From positions 620,001-684,000 of the forward strand of contig WNWL01000001.1 of assembly GCA_009733745.1 (NCBI GenBank): a DNA stretch of 64,000 bases. Direction: 5' to 3'. The notes under the pieces are model-generated. The model saw only the letters and a list, made by a program, of their open reading frames with translations, searched no databases and was not told the DNA's origin. This DNA is from Oceanobacillus sp. HTM 045 (GTDB lineage: Bacteria; Pseudomonadota; Alphaproteobacteria; Rhodobacterales; Rhodobacteraceae). This document shows, piece after piece, positions 30,472-40,200 of the stretch. How positions within the stretch are numbered: position 1 is the first letter of the stretch; each line of letters starts with the position of its first letter. The position numbers and the translations under genes are program-made.

Positions 30472-31161
30472 CTAGTTCCGCAGGATCAGCTGCTTGCCCC
30501 GGAACGTCGCCTCGCTGAGGCGGCCGAGATAGGTCATGCCGAGCAGCGCGGTCCTGAGTTCACCCGGCCGGGTCACCGAGCCCTCGACGTCGAACACCCA
30601 CACGGAGCCGATGCGGATCGAGTAGAGATGCACCCGCGCCACCTCCGTCCGCCCGCTCGCGGTCACGACGGGGATGGTGTATTTCAGGTTCTCGACATCG
30701 ATGCCGAGCCGCGCCGCCTCCTCGTAGGGGATCGTCACCATGGTCGCGCCGGTGTCGACCATCATGCGCAGCGGGATGCCGTTGACCTCGGCATCGGCGT
30801 GGAACTGGCCGTCGATGTTCCGCCACAGCACCGCCTCGCCCTCGGTGCGCGACATGGCGACGGAGGGGGCGAGCGTGCCGCGGATCTCGTCGACGATCAC
30901 GCGCGCGTCGTCGCGCACGAACCAGGCGGTGACCAGCCCGCCGACGACCCCGAGGCTGAGAAGGGTGTTGGTGATCGACTGCTTGCCGCTGCGGACCAGC
31001 AGCCGGCCGAACAGCAGCAGCGCCAGCACCGCGCAGAGCAGCACGAGATAGATCATGCGCATCTTCTGCGCCTCGTCCATCGTCGCCACGTCCAGCGGGA
31101 TGTCGGCCATGAAGAACACGATCAGCAGACCGATGATGACCATGACCGGCCAGAACAGCAT
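30472..31161 (-). CDS. Membrane-anchored retropepsin-like aspartic protease
   Basis: A 229-residue protein with two or three N-terminal membrane segments (residues 1-20, 37-53 and 64-83) and a C-terminal single-domain aspartic protease. The catalytic motif is MVDTGAT, followed by TIPYEEAARLGI. This is the clan AA bacterial family often annotated as TIGR02281. The protease domain would face the periplasm. It is convergent with the PhyH-like gene, 33 bases apart. The physiological target is unknown. Confidence 0.88.
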   Translation of the reverse strand: MLFWPVMVIIGLLIVFFMADIPLDVATMDEAQKMRMIYLVLLCAVLALLLFGRLLVRSGKQSITNTLLSLGVVGGLVTAWFVRDDARVIVDEIRGTLAPSVAMSRTEGEAVLWRNIDGQFHADAEVNGIPLRMMVDTGATMVTIPYEEAARLGIDVENLKYTIPVVTASGRTEVARVHLYSIRIGSVWVFDVEGSVTRPGELRTALLGMTYLGRLSEATFRGKQLILRN

Positions 31162-31399
31162 GCCCTAGAACCTCTTGACCCCGACGCGTGGCCGCGGAGC
31201 GAAACCCTGCCGCGACCCGTGATGACCCCATTACGCCGTATCGCGAGGAAACCCCGCAAGCGCGGCGAGATTAGGGCAGATCGCTCCGCGGAGCGCAACT
31301 GCCCGGCGAAATGCTCCGCCCGAATTCTATACGAAACCTTAACGGAAAATGAGCCCCCGGGTTCCCCGAAAAGGGCACGCCGGGGGCCGGCCCGCGCGC

Positions 31400-31639
31400 C
31401 TACTCCGTCTCCCGCCCCAGCCGTGCCGCACGGCCGCCGCGGCGGGCCTTGGGGGCGGCGTCGCGGGAGGGCAGCTCGGCGATGATCCGGCGGCGCTCCT
31501 CCGGGTCCATCCGCGACCAGCGGGCGATCTCGTCGATCGACCGGGCGCAGCCGATGCAGAGCCGGGTCACCGGGTGCACCGTGCAGACCTGCACGCAGGG
31601 GCTCTCTACCTCGTTCCGCCGCCAGACCTGCTCGCTCAT
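31400..31639 (-). CDS. DUF1289 small cysteine-rich protein
   Basis: A 79-residue protein with four Cys in the DUF1289 arrangement ([11 protein letters not shown] then LCIGCARS), probably a metal site, followed by W-x-x-M-x-x-x-E-R-R. It overlaps ruvX by four bases (ATGA) as the last gene of a ccmI-ruvX-DUF1289 operon. Function unknown. Confidence 0.88.
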   Translation of the reverse strand: MSEQVWRRNEVESPCVQVCTVHPVTRLCIGCARSIDEIARWSRMDPEERRRIIAELPSRDAAPKARRGGRAARLGRETE

Positions 31640-32121
31640 CCGGGTTCCCCGTCCGCCTGCCGCGCGATCGCCGCCAGCCGGTCGAGCGCGCCCTGCAGGA
31701 TAAAGGCGGCGGCCATCTTGTCGATCACCTCGGCGCGACGCTTGCGCGACGAATCCGCCTCCAGCAGCGTCCGTTCCACCGCCACGGTCGAGAGCCGCTC
31801 GTCCCAGAGCGCCACCGGCAGTTCCAGCGCGCGGGCGAGGTTGCGGGCGAAGGCGCGGGTCGACTGGGCGCGCGGGCCCTCCGAGCCGTCCATGTTGCGC
31901 GGCCAGCCGAGCACGAAGCCGACCGCGCCGCGCCCGGCCACGATCTCGCGCAGCGCCGCGGCATCCGAGCCGAACTTGCCCCTCCTCAGCGTCTCCAGCG
32001 GCGTCGCCACCATGCGCCCTGCGTCGGAGACGGCGACGCCGATGGTCTTGGTGCCGAGATCCAGCCCGACCAGCGCGCCGAGCCTGTCCGCGAAAAGGGC
32101 GACGTCGTCGGTGACGGTCAT
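31636..32121 (-). CDS. ruvX: Holliday junction resolvase-like RuvX (YqgF)
   Basis: A 161-residue RNase H-fold protein with the first acidic motif in [16 protein letters not shown] (residues 18-33), [14 protein letters not shown], and the downstream [13 protein letters not shown] with [10 protein letters not shown]. YqgF proteins process pre-16S rRNA 5' ends and were first proposed as resolvases. It overlaps ccmI upstream and the DUF1289 gene downstream by four bases each. Confidence 0.93.
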   Translation of the reverse strand: MTVTDDVALFADRLGALVGLDLGTKTIGVAVSDAGRMVATPLETLRRGKFGSDAAALREIVAGRGAVGFVLGWPRNMDGSEGPRAQSTRAFARNLARALELPVALWDERLSTVAVERTLLEADSSRKRRAEVIDKMAAAFILQGALDRLAAIARQADGEPG

Positions 32122-33347
32122 TCCGCCACCACGCCGATCTCCGCCGCGGCGGCGGCGATGGCATCGCGGTCGGAAGGTGCGGCCTTCTCCAGCGCCATTT
32201 CCAGCGCGCGCCGCGCGTCCTCACTGCGGCCGAGCTGGCGGTAGGAGCGGATCAGCCGGACCCATTCCTCCGCCGAGCCGCCACCGTCGGCAAGCCGGGC
32301 CTCCAGCCCCGCGACCATGCCCTCGATCATCGCGAGGCGGTCCGCGGGCGACATCTCCGCCGCGGCGTCGAGCGCGGCGGCATCCGGCCCCGGCGCGCCG
32401 CCGCCGGCGGCGATCTCGGCCTCGGCCTGCGCGATCAGCCCGGCGACCTGCGCCTGCGCGGGGGAATCCGGCGGCAGCACGCCGGTCAGCGCCTGCCAGA
32501 CCTGCACCGCCTGCTGCAGCCGCCCGGTCTGGGCCAGCATCATGCCGCCATAGTAGAGCGCCACCGGCTGGGCCGGGTCGAGCTCCAGCGCCTGCCGCAG
32601 CGCCGCCTCCGCCTCGGGCGAGACGTAGCCGTCGGCGGCGCGCACCATTGCCTCGGCCATCAGCGCGATGTCGTCCGCGCTCGCCGCCGGGCCCTTGAGC
32701 CCGATCAGCTCGCGCTGCACCTGCCAGGCGGCGGCATACTCGCCGAGGCTCATGTAGGAGCGCACCAGCAACTCCCGCCCGCGCTGGTCGTCCGGCCGGT
32801 CGGCCAGCAGGTCCACCAGCTTCGCCACCAGGTCCCGGTGCTCGGCCTCGTCGGGGGCAGGCACCGGCGTCGGCTCGGCGGCGCGGGCCTCGGCGACCAG
32901 CCGCTCGGCGGTCTCCTGCGAGGGGCGGCGCGCCTCCGCCGCCAGCGCCCGCTCGCCCGCACGCGCGGCGAAGGGCTGATCGGCCTCCCACGGGTCGCCG
33001 CCGGAGATGAGGTAGGTCGCTAGTGCCAGCATCGGGATCAGCACCGCCGCGATCACCGCGAGCGACTTCGCCGCGTGGGCCGGGCCGGGGCTGAGGTGGC
33101 CCGTCGCCTCGGCCTGCCGCGCGGCGGCCAGCAGGCGGCGCGAGATCTCGACCCGCGCGCCCTCCGCCTCCGCCTCGGTGATGGTGCCGCGGGCCACGTC
33201 GCGCTTCAGCTCGTCGAGCTGCGCGCGGTAGAGCGCCGCGTCCGCCTTGGCGCGCGACGCCGCCTCGCCGCGGCTCGCGAGCAGCGGGCGGATCAGCACG
33301 AGAATCGCGGCGAGCGCGATGATTGCGGCGGCTATGAGCAGAGTCAT
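32118..33347 (-). CDS. ccmI: Cytochrome c maturation protein CcmI
   Basis: A 409-residue membrane-anchored apocytochrome chaperone. Two N-terminal transmembrane segments (residues 3-22 and about 95-115) flank a cytoplasmic loop with a leucine-zipper-like helix. A periplasmic TPR-rich domain follows (about 165-409, e.g. [16 protein letters not shown]). CcmI delivers apocytochrome c to CcmF/CcmH, whose genes lie about 4 kb away on the other strand. The ATG at 33347 starts the hydrophobic segment; the upstream extension is not family-like. It is divergent from soxB. Confidence 0.92.
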   Translation of the reverse strand: MTLLIAAAIIALAAILVLIRPLLASRGEAASRAKADAALYRAQLDELKRDVARGTITEAEAEGARVEISRRLLAAARQAEATGHLSPGPAHAAKSLAVIAAVLIPMLALATYLISGGDPWEADQPFAARAGERALAAEARRPSQETAERLVAEARAAEPTPVPAPDEAEHRDLVAKLVDLLADRPDDQRGRELLVRSYMSLGEYAAAWQVQRELIGLKGPAASADDIALMAEAMVRAADGYVSPEAEAALRQALELDPAQPVALYYGGMMLAQTGRLQQAVQVWQALTGVLPPDSPAQAQVAGLIAQAEAEIAAGGGAPGPDAAALDAAAEMSPADRLAMIEGMVAGLEARLADGGGSAEEWVRLIRSYRQLGRSEDARRALEMALEKAAPSDRDAIAAAAAEIGVVAE

Positions 33348-33520
33348 CTGGCTGCGCCCGGTTCGACGTTCCGTTCCCTTGCCTTCCACCTATCGGCGCG
33401 CCACAGCCCGCGCAACTGCGCCATGTCGCCACTGGACGCTGATGCGGCGGATTCACGTGGCGGCGCGGCCCCGATGCGGGGTAGTGATCGGCGCGTGTAC
33501 CCCGGAGGGAGGACGGCCCC

Positions 33521-34765
33521 ATGAAGCGCTATTCCGCGTTCGCCATCGCGAAGGAGGCGCTCGGCTACCATGTCGGGTGGGAGCGCGCCTGGGGCAACCC
33601 GGAGCCGAAGCCCGAATACGAGGTCGTGATCGTCGGCGCCGGCGGCCACGGGCTGGCCACCGCCTACTACCTGGCGAAGAACCACGGCATCACCAATGTC
33701 GTGGTGCTGGAGAAGGGCTGGCTCGGCGGCGGCAACACCGGGCGCAACACCACCATCATCCGCTCCAACTACCTGCAGGACCCCTCGGCGGAGATCTTCG
33801 AGCTGTCGCGCCGGCTCTACGAGGACCTGAGCCAGAAGCTGAACTTCAACATCATGTTCAGCCCCCGCGGCGTGCTGATGCTCGCGCAGACCGAGCACGA
33901 GCTGCGCGCCTGGGAGCGTACCGCGCACGCCAACCGGCTCTTCGGCATCGAGTCCGAGATGGTGACGCCCGAGCGGATCAAGCGGATCGTACCGATCATC
34001 AACATCGAAGGGCCGCGCTACCCGGTGCTGGGCGGGCTCTGGCAGGCCCGCGGCGGCACCGCGCGCCATGACGCGGTCGCCTGGGGCTATGCCCGCGCCG
34101 CCTCCGACCTCGGCGTGGACATCATCCAGCAGTGCGAAGTCACCGGCATCGACCGCGACGAGCACGGCGTGACCGGCGTGCGCACCTCGCGCGGGGCGAT
34201 CCGCTGCAAGAAGCTCTGCATCGTGGTCGCGGGCCATTCCGGCGTGCTGGCCGACATGGCCGGCTTCCGCCTGCCGGTCGAGTCGGTGCCGCTGCAGGCG
34301 CTGGTCTCCGAGCCGATCAAGCCCTGCATCGACTGCGTCGTGATGGCCAACACCGTGCACGGCTACATGAGCCAGTCCGACAAGGGCGAGCTGGTGATCG
34401 GCGGCGGGGCGGACGGCTACAACGCCTACACCCAGCGCGGCAGCTTCCAGCATGTCGAGGAGACGGTGCGCGCGCTGACCGAGACCTTCCCGATGATCTC
34501 GCGCCTCAGGATGCTGCGCCAGTGGGGCGGCATCGTCGACATGACCGGCGACCGCTCGCCGATCATCTCGAAGACCCCGGTGCCCGGCATCTTCATCAAC
34601 TGCGGCTGGGGCACCGGCGGGTTCAAGGCGATCCCGGGCTCGGGCTGGGCGATGGCCGGGCTGGTGGCGAAGGGCGAGGACCCCGTCGCCGGGCCGTTCT
34701 CGCTCGACCGCTTCACCGAGGGGCGGATGATTGACGAATCGGTCGCGGCGGCCGTGGCGCACTGA
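33521..34765 (+). CDS. soxB: Sarcosine oxidase beta subunit (or N-methylglutamate dehydrogenase homologue)
   Basis: A 414-residue FAD amine oxidase of the DAO fold: dinucleotide motif VVIVGAGGHGLATAYYL (residues 35-51), then GRNTTIIRSNYL (covalent-flavin region) and the C-terminal GWGTGGFKAIPGSG. It oxidises the N-methyl group of sarcosine to glycine plus a C1 unit on tetrahydrofolate, together with the alpha, gamma and delta subunits. GGAGGGAGGA precedes the ATG. The expected next gene, soxD, lies 2.2 kb away behind unrelated inserts. The homologous N-methylglutamate dehydrogenase cannot be excluded, given the glx genes at 52 kb. Confidence 0.93.
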   Translation: MKRYSAFAIAKEALGYHVGWERAWGNPEPKPEYEVVIVGAGGHGLATAYYLAKNHGITNVVVLEKGWLGGGNTGRNTTIIRSNYLQDPSAEIFELSRRLYEDLSQKLNFNIMFSPRGVLMLAQTEHELRAWERTAHANRLFGIESEMVTPERIKRIVPIINIEGPRYPVLGGLWQARGGTARHDAVAWGYARAASDLGVDIIQQCEVTGIDRDEHGVTGVRTSRGAIRCKKLCIVVAGHSGVLADMAGFRLPVESVPLQALVSEPIKPCIDCVVMANTVHGYMSQSDKGELVIGGGADGYNAYTQRGSFQHVEETVRALTETFPMISRLRMLRQWGGIVDMTGDRSPIISKTPVPGIFINCGWGTGGFKAIPGSGWAMAGLVAKGEDPVAGPFSLDRFTEGRMIDESVAAAVAH

Positions 34766-34775
34766 AGGATTCGTT

Positions 34776-35510
34776 GTGGATTGGCTCACGTTAACAGATG
34801 AACAATGGTTCACTGCTGCCGTCGCGCTCTCGGCAGCCTGCGTTGGTGGCTTAGCTACATTGATCGGATCGACAGTCGTTCTGGCGATTGAGAGGCTGAT
34901 TCAGGCGCGCTCGGAAAAGAAGCGACTACTAACAAGGTCCAAAGCACTGGCTCTCCGAGCGCTGATCAAACTCAATGCAATTGCCGATGACCTGTTCTCA
35001 ACAAAAGTTTTGATAGATGAATTATTTGAGGAGAATCGATCAAGATCACAACCAACTTACGAGGTCGCTGAGATAATTCGGCCAATTGTTGGGCTCACGA
35101 ATGATTTTTCGTCAATAGATGCCGAAGAGATTGACTTTCTTGTCGATATTGGGAGAGCGAGTTTGATTTCAGAGATTTTTTATATTGAGCGGCGGCATAG
35201 GGTATTCTTGAAATCACTGACTGAATACAATGATATGAGGCACAACCTGAACACATTCATAGCATCTTGCGGAATTGAAAAGGTCGATCCAGACGGAGCT
35301 ATAACGCTAAACTTGAGTAGGCAAGAGAAAAACAACATTGATCAAAAGTTGATTGGTTTGAATCAGATTGCGGCGAAATTGGTGGAGTCGGTTGAGGAAG
35401 ACCTGGGGAAAACAAAAAGTGCAATCAAAAGTTTCATCTCTGCGTCTCGCGATAAATTTGGAAGCGAGTGGAAGCTAAATGTGCTCGAGGAAGATCAACC
35501 TCACAAATAG
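34776..35510 (+). CDS. Orphan membrane-anchored protein of low GC, inserted in the sox operon
   Basis: A 244-residue protein I do not recognise. One N-terminal transmembrane helix (about residues 12-37) is followed by a charged, mostly helical region with coiled-coil character. The GTG at 34776 is favoured because AAGGA sits 6 bases upstream. GC content and codon use are far below the surroundings (many AAT, ATT, TTG and AAA codons), a clear sign of transfer. It starts 10 bases after soxB, where soxD would be expected. No partner gene or mobile element is visible. Confidence 0.8.
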   Translation: MDWLTLTDEQWFTAAVALSAACVGGLATLIGSTVVLAIERLIQARSEKKRLLTRSKALALRALIKLNAIADDLFSTKVLIDELFEENRSRSQPTYEVAEIIRPIVGLTNDFSSIDAEEIDFLVDIGRASLISEIFYIERRHRVFLKSLTEYNDMRHNLNTFIASCGIEKVDPDGAITLNLSRQEKNNIDQKLIGLNQIAAKLVESVEEDLGKTKSAIKSFISASRDKFGSEWKLNVLEEDQPHK

Positions 35511-35531
35511 AAACTCGCAGCTAGCGCTAGG

Positions 35532-35765
35532 CTAGTCGGGCAGCATCCCGTCCTTGCGGAGCTGCGTGACGATCGTCCGCGTCTCCTGGATCAGCTTCTC
35601 GCTCTCGCGCATCCTGAGCCGAGACGCATCCACCCGCGCGCGCAGCTGCTCCTGGGTCATCGTGACCGAGGAGAACAGCAGCCGGTCACGCTCGCTGGAC
35701 CCGACCGGCCGGGCGCCTTTCACGCCACGGTCGTCCATCCGCGAATCCCCATATTCCGTTCTCAT
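35532..35765 (-). CDS. Small hypothetical protein with C-terminal helix
   Basis: A 77-residue frame. The second half (QEQLRARVDASRLRMRESEK onward) is a strongly amphipathic helix, possibly a coiled coil. The ATG at 35765 or the internal Met10 may be the start. Its codon use is closer to the host than that of its left neighbour. No family recognised. Confidence 0.5.
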   Translation of the reverse strand: MRTEYGDSRMDDRGVKGARPVGSSERDRLLFSSVTMTQEQLRARVDASRLRMRESEKLIQETRTIVTQLRKDGMLPD

Positions 35766-35952
35766 CTGGTCGACCACGTACCACCAGGCGGAAACGACCT
35801 CAACTACAAATTGCTGCCTGTCCGGCTTTGTTCTGCTTTGTTCTCCGCTTTTTGGCCCGATCAGGAGGTGCAGCCGGAACAACGGGGAACAATGCATGCA
35901 CCCCGGCGTTCTCCCGGCGACAGCATCTCGGCCACAGCAAACGGAGGACGAC

Positions 35953-36249
35953 ATGGCAGACCATGCGCATTCTGAACGGACCGGCGGCAGCAACGCGGTG
36001 ATGGCCTTCATCGTCGGCGGCCTCGTGGTCGCCGTGGCGGTGATCGCCTGGCTGATGTTCGGCGGCGACCCGGCCGGACCGGCGGGCGACGGCGGCACCA
36101 GCATCACCATCGAATCGACCACCGGCGGCGGTTCGGAGGCGGCGCCGGGCGGCAGCGAAGCCCCGGGCAGCGAGACCGGCGCCAGCGACATCGGCGGCGC
36201 GACCGAGGGCGAGATCGGCGGCGTCGAGACCGAGCCCGCCGGCAACTGA
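35953..36249 (+). CDS. Small single-pass membrane protein with Gly/Glu/Ser-rich tail
   Basis: A 98-residue protein: a short cytoplasmic N-terminus, one transmembrane helix (about residues 15-36) and a low-complexity acidic tail rich in Gly, Ser and Glu. GGAGG lies 5 bases before the ATG, and a very strong stem-loop follows the stop, which supports a real, separately transcribed gene. No homology recognised; similar single-pass small proteins are common in Rhodobacterales. Confidence 0.7.
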   Translation: MADHAHSERTGGSNAVMAFIVGGLVVAVAVIAWLMFGGDPAGPAGDGGTSITIESTTGGGSEAAPGGSEAPGSETGASDIGGATEGEIGGVETEPAGN

Positions 36250-36260
36250 CCCGAGAGCCG

Positions 36261-36291
36261 GGCCCCGGCGGGCATCGCGCCCGCCGGGGCC
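36261..36291 (+). terminator. GC-rich stem-loop after the small membrane protein gene
   Basis: GGCCCCGGCGGG (36261-36272), 7-base loop, CCCGCCGGGGCC (36280-36291): a perfect 12-bp stem, 11 bases after the stop. It is followed by CTCTCCC rather than a T-run. Confidence 0.65.
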
Positions 36292-36381
36292 TCTCCCACA
36301 AGCTAAGCGTATGCTCGCATTCGCCGCACGCGGGAGGCGAAACCTCTATGTCCTGCCCGTGTGATGCGGTATCATCCGCCC

Positions 36382-36585
36382 ATGACATCAGGCTGGATAT
36401 TCACGCTTGTCTGCGCCCTCGCCTTCGCGGGCTGGGTGGGTTGGATGTTTTACTCCGAACACCGCAAACGCCGTCTCGCCGGGCCGCCGGTGCATACCAA
36501 CGCGCTGGGCGACCGGCGGATGGACTATGCCGCGTGGATCCGCGAGGGCGGCAAGGGCAGCGCGGAAGGCCCGGGCGGCACCTGA
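36382..36585 (+). CDS. Small membrane protein, hypothetical
   Basis: A 67-residue frame from the ATG at 36382 with one N-terminal transmembrane helix (residues 4-22, W-rich) and a basic, then Gly-rich, tail. A start at 36361/36364 would add a few residues. It is convergent with the 59-residue gene on the other strand, four bases apart. Function unknown. Confidence 0.55.
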   Translation: MTSGWIFTLVCALAFAGWVGWMFYSEHRKRRLAGPPVHTNALGDRRMDYAAWIREGGKGSAEGPGGT

Positions 36586-36589
36586 GCCG

Positions 36590-36769
36590 TCAGTCCCCGC
36601 CGCCTCCATCGCCGCCGCCGTCTCCACCGTCACCGTCGCCCATGAACCAGCCGCCGCCGGAATCGCCGTCCCTGCGGCGCTTCCCCTTGCGCCGTCTCAT
36701 GTTCTCCCGCACGGCCAGCACGAACATCACCACCAGCGCCACCGCCGCCAGGATTTCCCATCCGCGCAT
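36590..36769 (-). CDS. Small membrane protein with Gly-Asp tail
   Basis: A 59-residue frame: an N-terminal transmembrane helix (residues 5-21), a strongly basic patch (MRRRKGKRRR), then a repetitive GDGG tail. GGAGG lies 8 bases upstream of the ATG. The basic patch after the membrane segment predicts a cytoplasmic C-terminus. No family recognised. Confidence 0.55.
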   Translation of the reverse strand: MRGWEILAAVALVVMFVLAVRENMRRRKGKRRRDGDSGGGWFMGDGDGGDGGGDGGGGD

Positions 36770-36964
36770 CGCCCGCCTCCAGAACGCCCCGCTCCCTCGT
36801 GACCGGGGACAACCTGCCAGCCGCGTTGCGGCGGTGCAAGGCGAGGCCCCTCTGTCGTTTGCTGATGAAGGGTGTCGCATTCCGCCTAGTCGCGGCCCCC
36901 GCCGCGCCCTAGAACCCCTCCCAGTGTAGAACCCATGCCGCAGATGCGGCGCGGAGGGGTGCGG

Positions 36965-37285
36965 ATGCTGCTTCTGACCTGTCCCCATTGCGGCGTCTCG
37001 GGCGACGAGACGGAATTCGCCCCCGGCGGCGAGGCGCATCTCAAGCGCTTCGGCCCGGGCTCCAGCGACGGCGAGTTCGAGACCTACCTGTTCTACCGCC
37101 GCAACCCGAAGGGCGTGCATTTCGAACGCTGGCGCCACGCCTTCGGCTGCGGCAAGTGGTTCCACGCCGCGCGCTGCACCGTGACGATGGAGGTGTTCGG
37201 CACCTATCCCGCCGACGTCACCGAACCGCCCGCCGAGCTGGTCGAGACGATCCGGGCGAAGCGGCCCGAGTGGGAGGGCTTCTGA
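36965..37285 (+). CDS. soxD: Sarcosine oxidase delta subunit
   Basis: A 106-residue zinc-binding subunit of heterotetrameric sarcosine oxidase. Cys6 and Cys9 (CPHCG), together with Cys and His in FGCGKWFHAARC, form the zinc site. The YRRNPKG and ERWRHAFGC segments are typical. The ATG at 36965 is preceded by GGAGGGG; the upstream frame start at 36935 is unlikely. The stop overlaps the soxA start (TGATG). Confidence 0.93.
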   Translation: MLLLTCPHCGVSGDETEFAPGGEAHLKRFGPGSSDGEFETYLFYRRNPKGVHFERWRHAFGCGKWFHAARCTVTMEVFGTYPADVTEPPAELVETIRAKRPEWEGF

Positions 37286-40200
37286 TGGCGCACCGTCTCC
37301 CCTCCGGCGGGCTCGTGATCGACCGCTCGAAGCCGGTCGAGTTCACCTTCAACGGCCAGAAGCTCAAGGGCTTCGAGGGCGACACGCTGGCCTCGGCCCT
37401 GCTCGCCAACGACCAGGTGCTGCTCGGGCGCTCCTTCAAGTACCACCGCCCGCGCGGCCTGATCGCCTCCGGGGCGGAGGAGCCGAACGCGCTGATGGGC
37501 GTGGGCGAGGGGCCGCGCTTCGAGCCGAACCAGCGCGCCACCGGGGTGGAGCTGCACCAGGGCCTCACCGCGCGGACGCAGAACCACTGGCCCTCGCTCG
37601 GCTTCGACGTCGGCGCGCTGAACTCCTGGATCGCCAGCCGCGCGCCGGTCTTCTCGGCCGGGTTCTACTACAAGACCTTCATGTTCCCGCGCGTGGCGTG
37701 GAAGCACGTCTTCGAGCCGGTGATCCGCCGCGCCGCCGGCCTCGGCAAGCCGCCGAAGGAGGCGGACGCGGACGAGTACGAGCATTTCCACGTCCATTGC
37801 GACGTGCTGGTCGTCGGCGGCGGCATCGCCGGGCTCTCGGCGGCGCGGGCGGCGGCGGCCAACGGCGCGCGGGTGCTGATCTGCGAGCAGACCCCCCACT
37901 GGGGCGGGCGCGCGCTGGTCGAGACCGAGACGCAAATCGGCGGCATGTCCGGCGCCGACTGGGTGCGGGGCGAGGTGACCGCGCTCTCCGGCATGGAGAA
38001 CGTCACCATGCGCACCCGCTGCATGACGTCGGGCCTCTACGACCACGGCTACGCGCTGCTCTATGAGCGTGTCGCCGACCACGTGCCCGGCGCCGAGGGC
38101 ACCCCGCGCCACCGGCTCTGGCGGGTCCGCGCGGGCCGCATCGTCGTCGCCACCGGCGCGCTGGAGCGCCCGATCCCCTTCGCCAACAACGACGTGCCGG
38201 GGGTGATGCTGGCCTCCGCCGTGCGCGATTACGTGCGCCTCTGGGGCGTCGCGCCGGGCGAGAAGGCGGTGGTCTTCACCACCAACGACGACGCCTACCG
38301 CACAGCGTTGGCGCTGCACGAGGCGGGCGTGGCCGTCGCCGCCGTGCTCGACGCGCGGGCCGAGGTGAAGGGCGAGCTGCCCGCCCGCGCCCGCGCCGCC
38401 GGCATCGAGGTCCGCGCCGGGTACGGCGTCGCGAAGGTGAAGGGCGGCAAGCGGGTCAAGGGCGTCGAGATCGGCCGCCTCACCGGCATGGGCCAGGTCG
38501 GCGGGCGGCGCGAGGAGCTCGCCTGCGACCTCGTCGCCATGTCCGGCGGCTGGTCGCCGGTGGTCCATCTCTGGAGCCATTGCGGCGGCAAGCTGACCTG
38601 GGACGCGGAAGCCGCCATGTTCCGCCCCGACCCGGAGCGCGGGCCCACGGGCCATGACGGCGCGGTCAACACGCTCGCCTGCGGCGCGGCCAACGGCTAC
38701 CTCCACACCGACCTCTGCCTCTCCGACGGGCGGGTCGCCGGCATGAGCGCGGCCAGCGCCACCGGCCATTCCCGCGGCGAGATGCCGGAGGCGCCGGAGG
38801 TGCAGGCCATCCCGCAGGCCCATCCCCGCCCGCTCTGGTTCATGCCCGCCCGCGGCAAGTACGCCCACGGCACCAAGCACTTCCTCGACTACCAGAACGA
38901 CGTGACCGCGGCCGACGTGCAGCTCGCCGCGCGCGAGGGCTACGAGAGCGTCGAGCACGCCAAGCGCTACACCACGCTCGGCATGGCGACCGACCAGGGC
39001 AAGACCTCCAACATCAACGGCCTCGCCATCCTCGCCGACCAGATCGGCGCGGAGATCCCCCAGGTCGGCACCACCACCTTCCGCCCGCCCTACACGCCGA
39101 TCTCCTTCGGCGCGATCACCGGGCGGGCGCGCGGGCCGCTGTTCAAGGCGGTGCGCAAGACGCCGATGCACGACCGGCACGCCGCCAACGGCGCCGACTT
39201 CGAGCCGGTCGGCGACTGGGAGCGGCCCTACTGCTTCCGCCGCATGACGCCGGAAGGCCGCGAGAGCCGGGCGCAGGCCGTCACCCGCGAGATCCTGAAC
39301 GCGCGCCAGAAGGTCGGCCTGCTCGACGCCTCCACGCTCGGCAAGATCGTCGTGAAGGGGCCGGACGCGGGCAAGTTCCTCGACCTCGTCTACACCAACA
39401 TGATGTCCACCCTGAAGCCGGGCCGCTGCCGCTACGGCCTGATGTGCAACGAGAACGGCTTCCTGTTCGACGACGGCGTGGTGGTCCGCACCGGCGAGGA
39501 CGAGTTCCTCTGCCACACCACCTCCGGCGGCGCGGACCGGGTGCACGCCCACATGGAGGAATGGCTCCAGACCGAGTGGTGGGACTTCCAGGTCTACACC
39601 CAGCAGGTCACCGACCAGTGGGCGCAGGTCGCCGTCGCCGGGCCGAACGCGCGCAAGGTGCTCGAGAAACTCGGCGGGGTCGACGTCTCCGACGCCGCGC
39701 TGCCGTTCATGTCCTACGTGGAGGGCACGCTCGGCGGCCTGCCGGCGCGCATCTTCCGCATCTCCTTCTCGGGCGAGCTGTCCTACGAGGTCGCCGTCCC
39801 CGCCAATCTCGGCCTCGCCCTCTGGGAGAAGCTGGCCGAGGCGGGTGAGGAATTCGGCGCGATGCCCTACGGCACCGAGGCGCTCCACGTCATGCGCGCC
39901 GAGAAGGGCTTCATCATGATCGGCGACGAGACCGACGGCACCGTCACGCCGCAGGACCTCGCGCTCGGCTGGGCGGTCTCGAAGAAGAAGGCCGACTTCA
40001 TCGGCAAGCGCGCGCAGGAACGCGCCTTCCTCGCCGCGAAGGGCCGCAAGCAACTCGTCGGCCTCGCCACCGAGGACCCGGCGGAGGTGCTGCCCGACGG
40101 CGCCCACGCGGTGAAGGAGGTCAAGGCCAAGAGCCGCATGATCACCATCGGCCACGTCACCTCGTCCTACTTCTCGCCGACGCTCGGCCGCTCGATCGCC

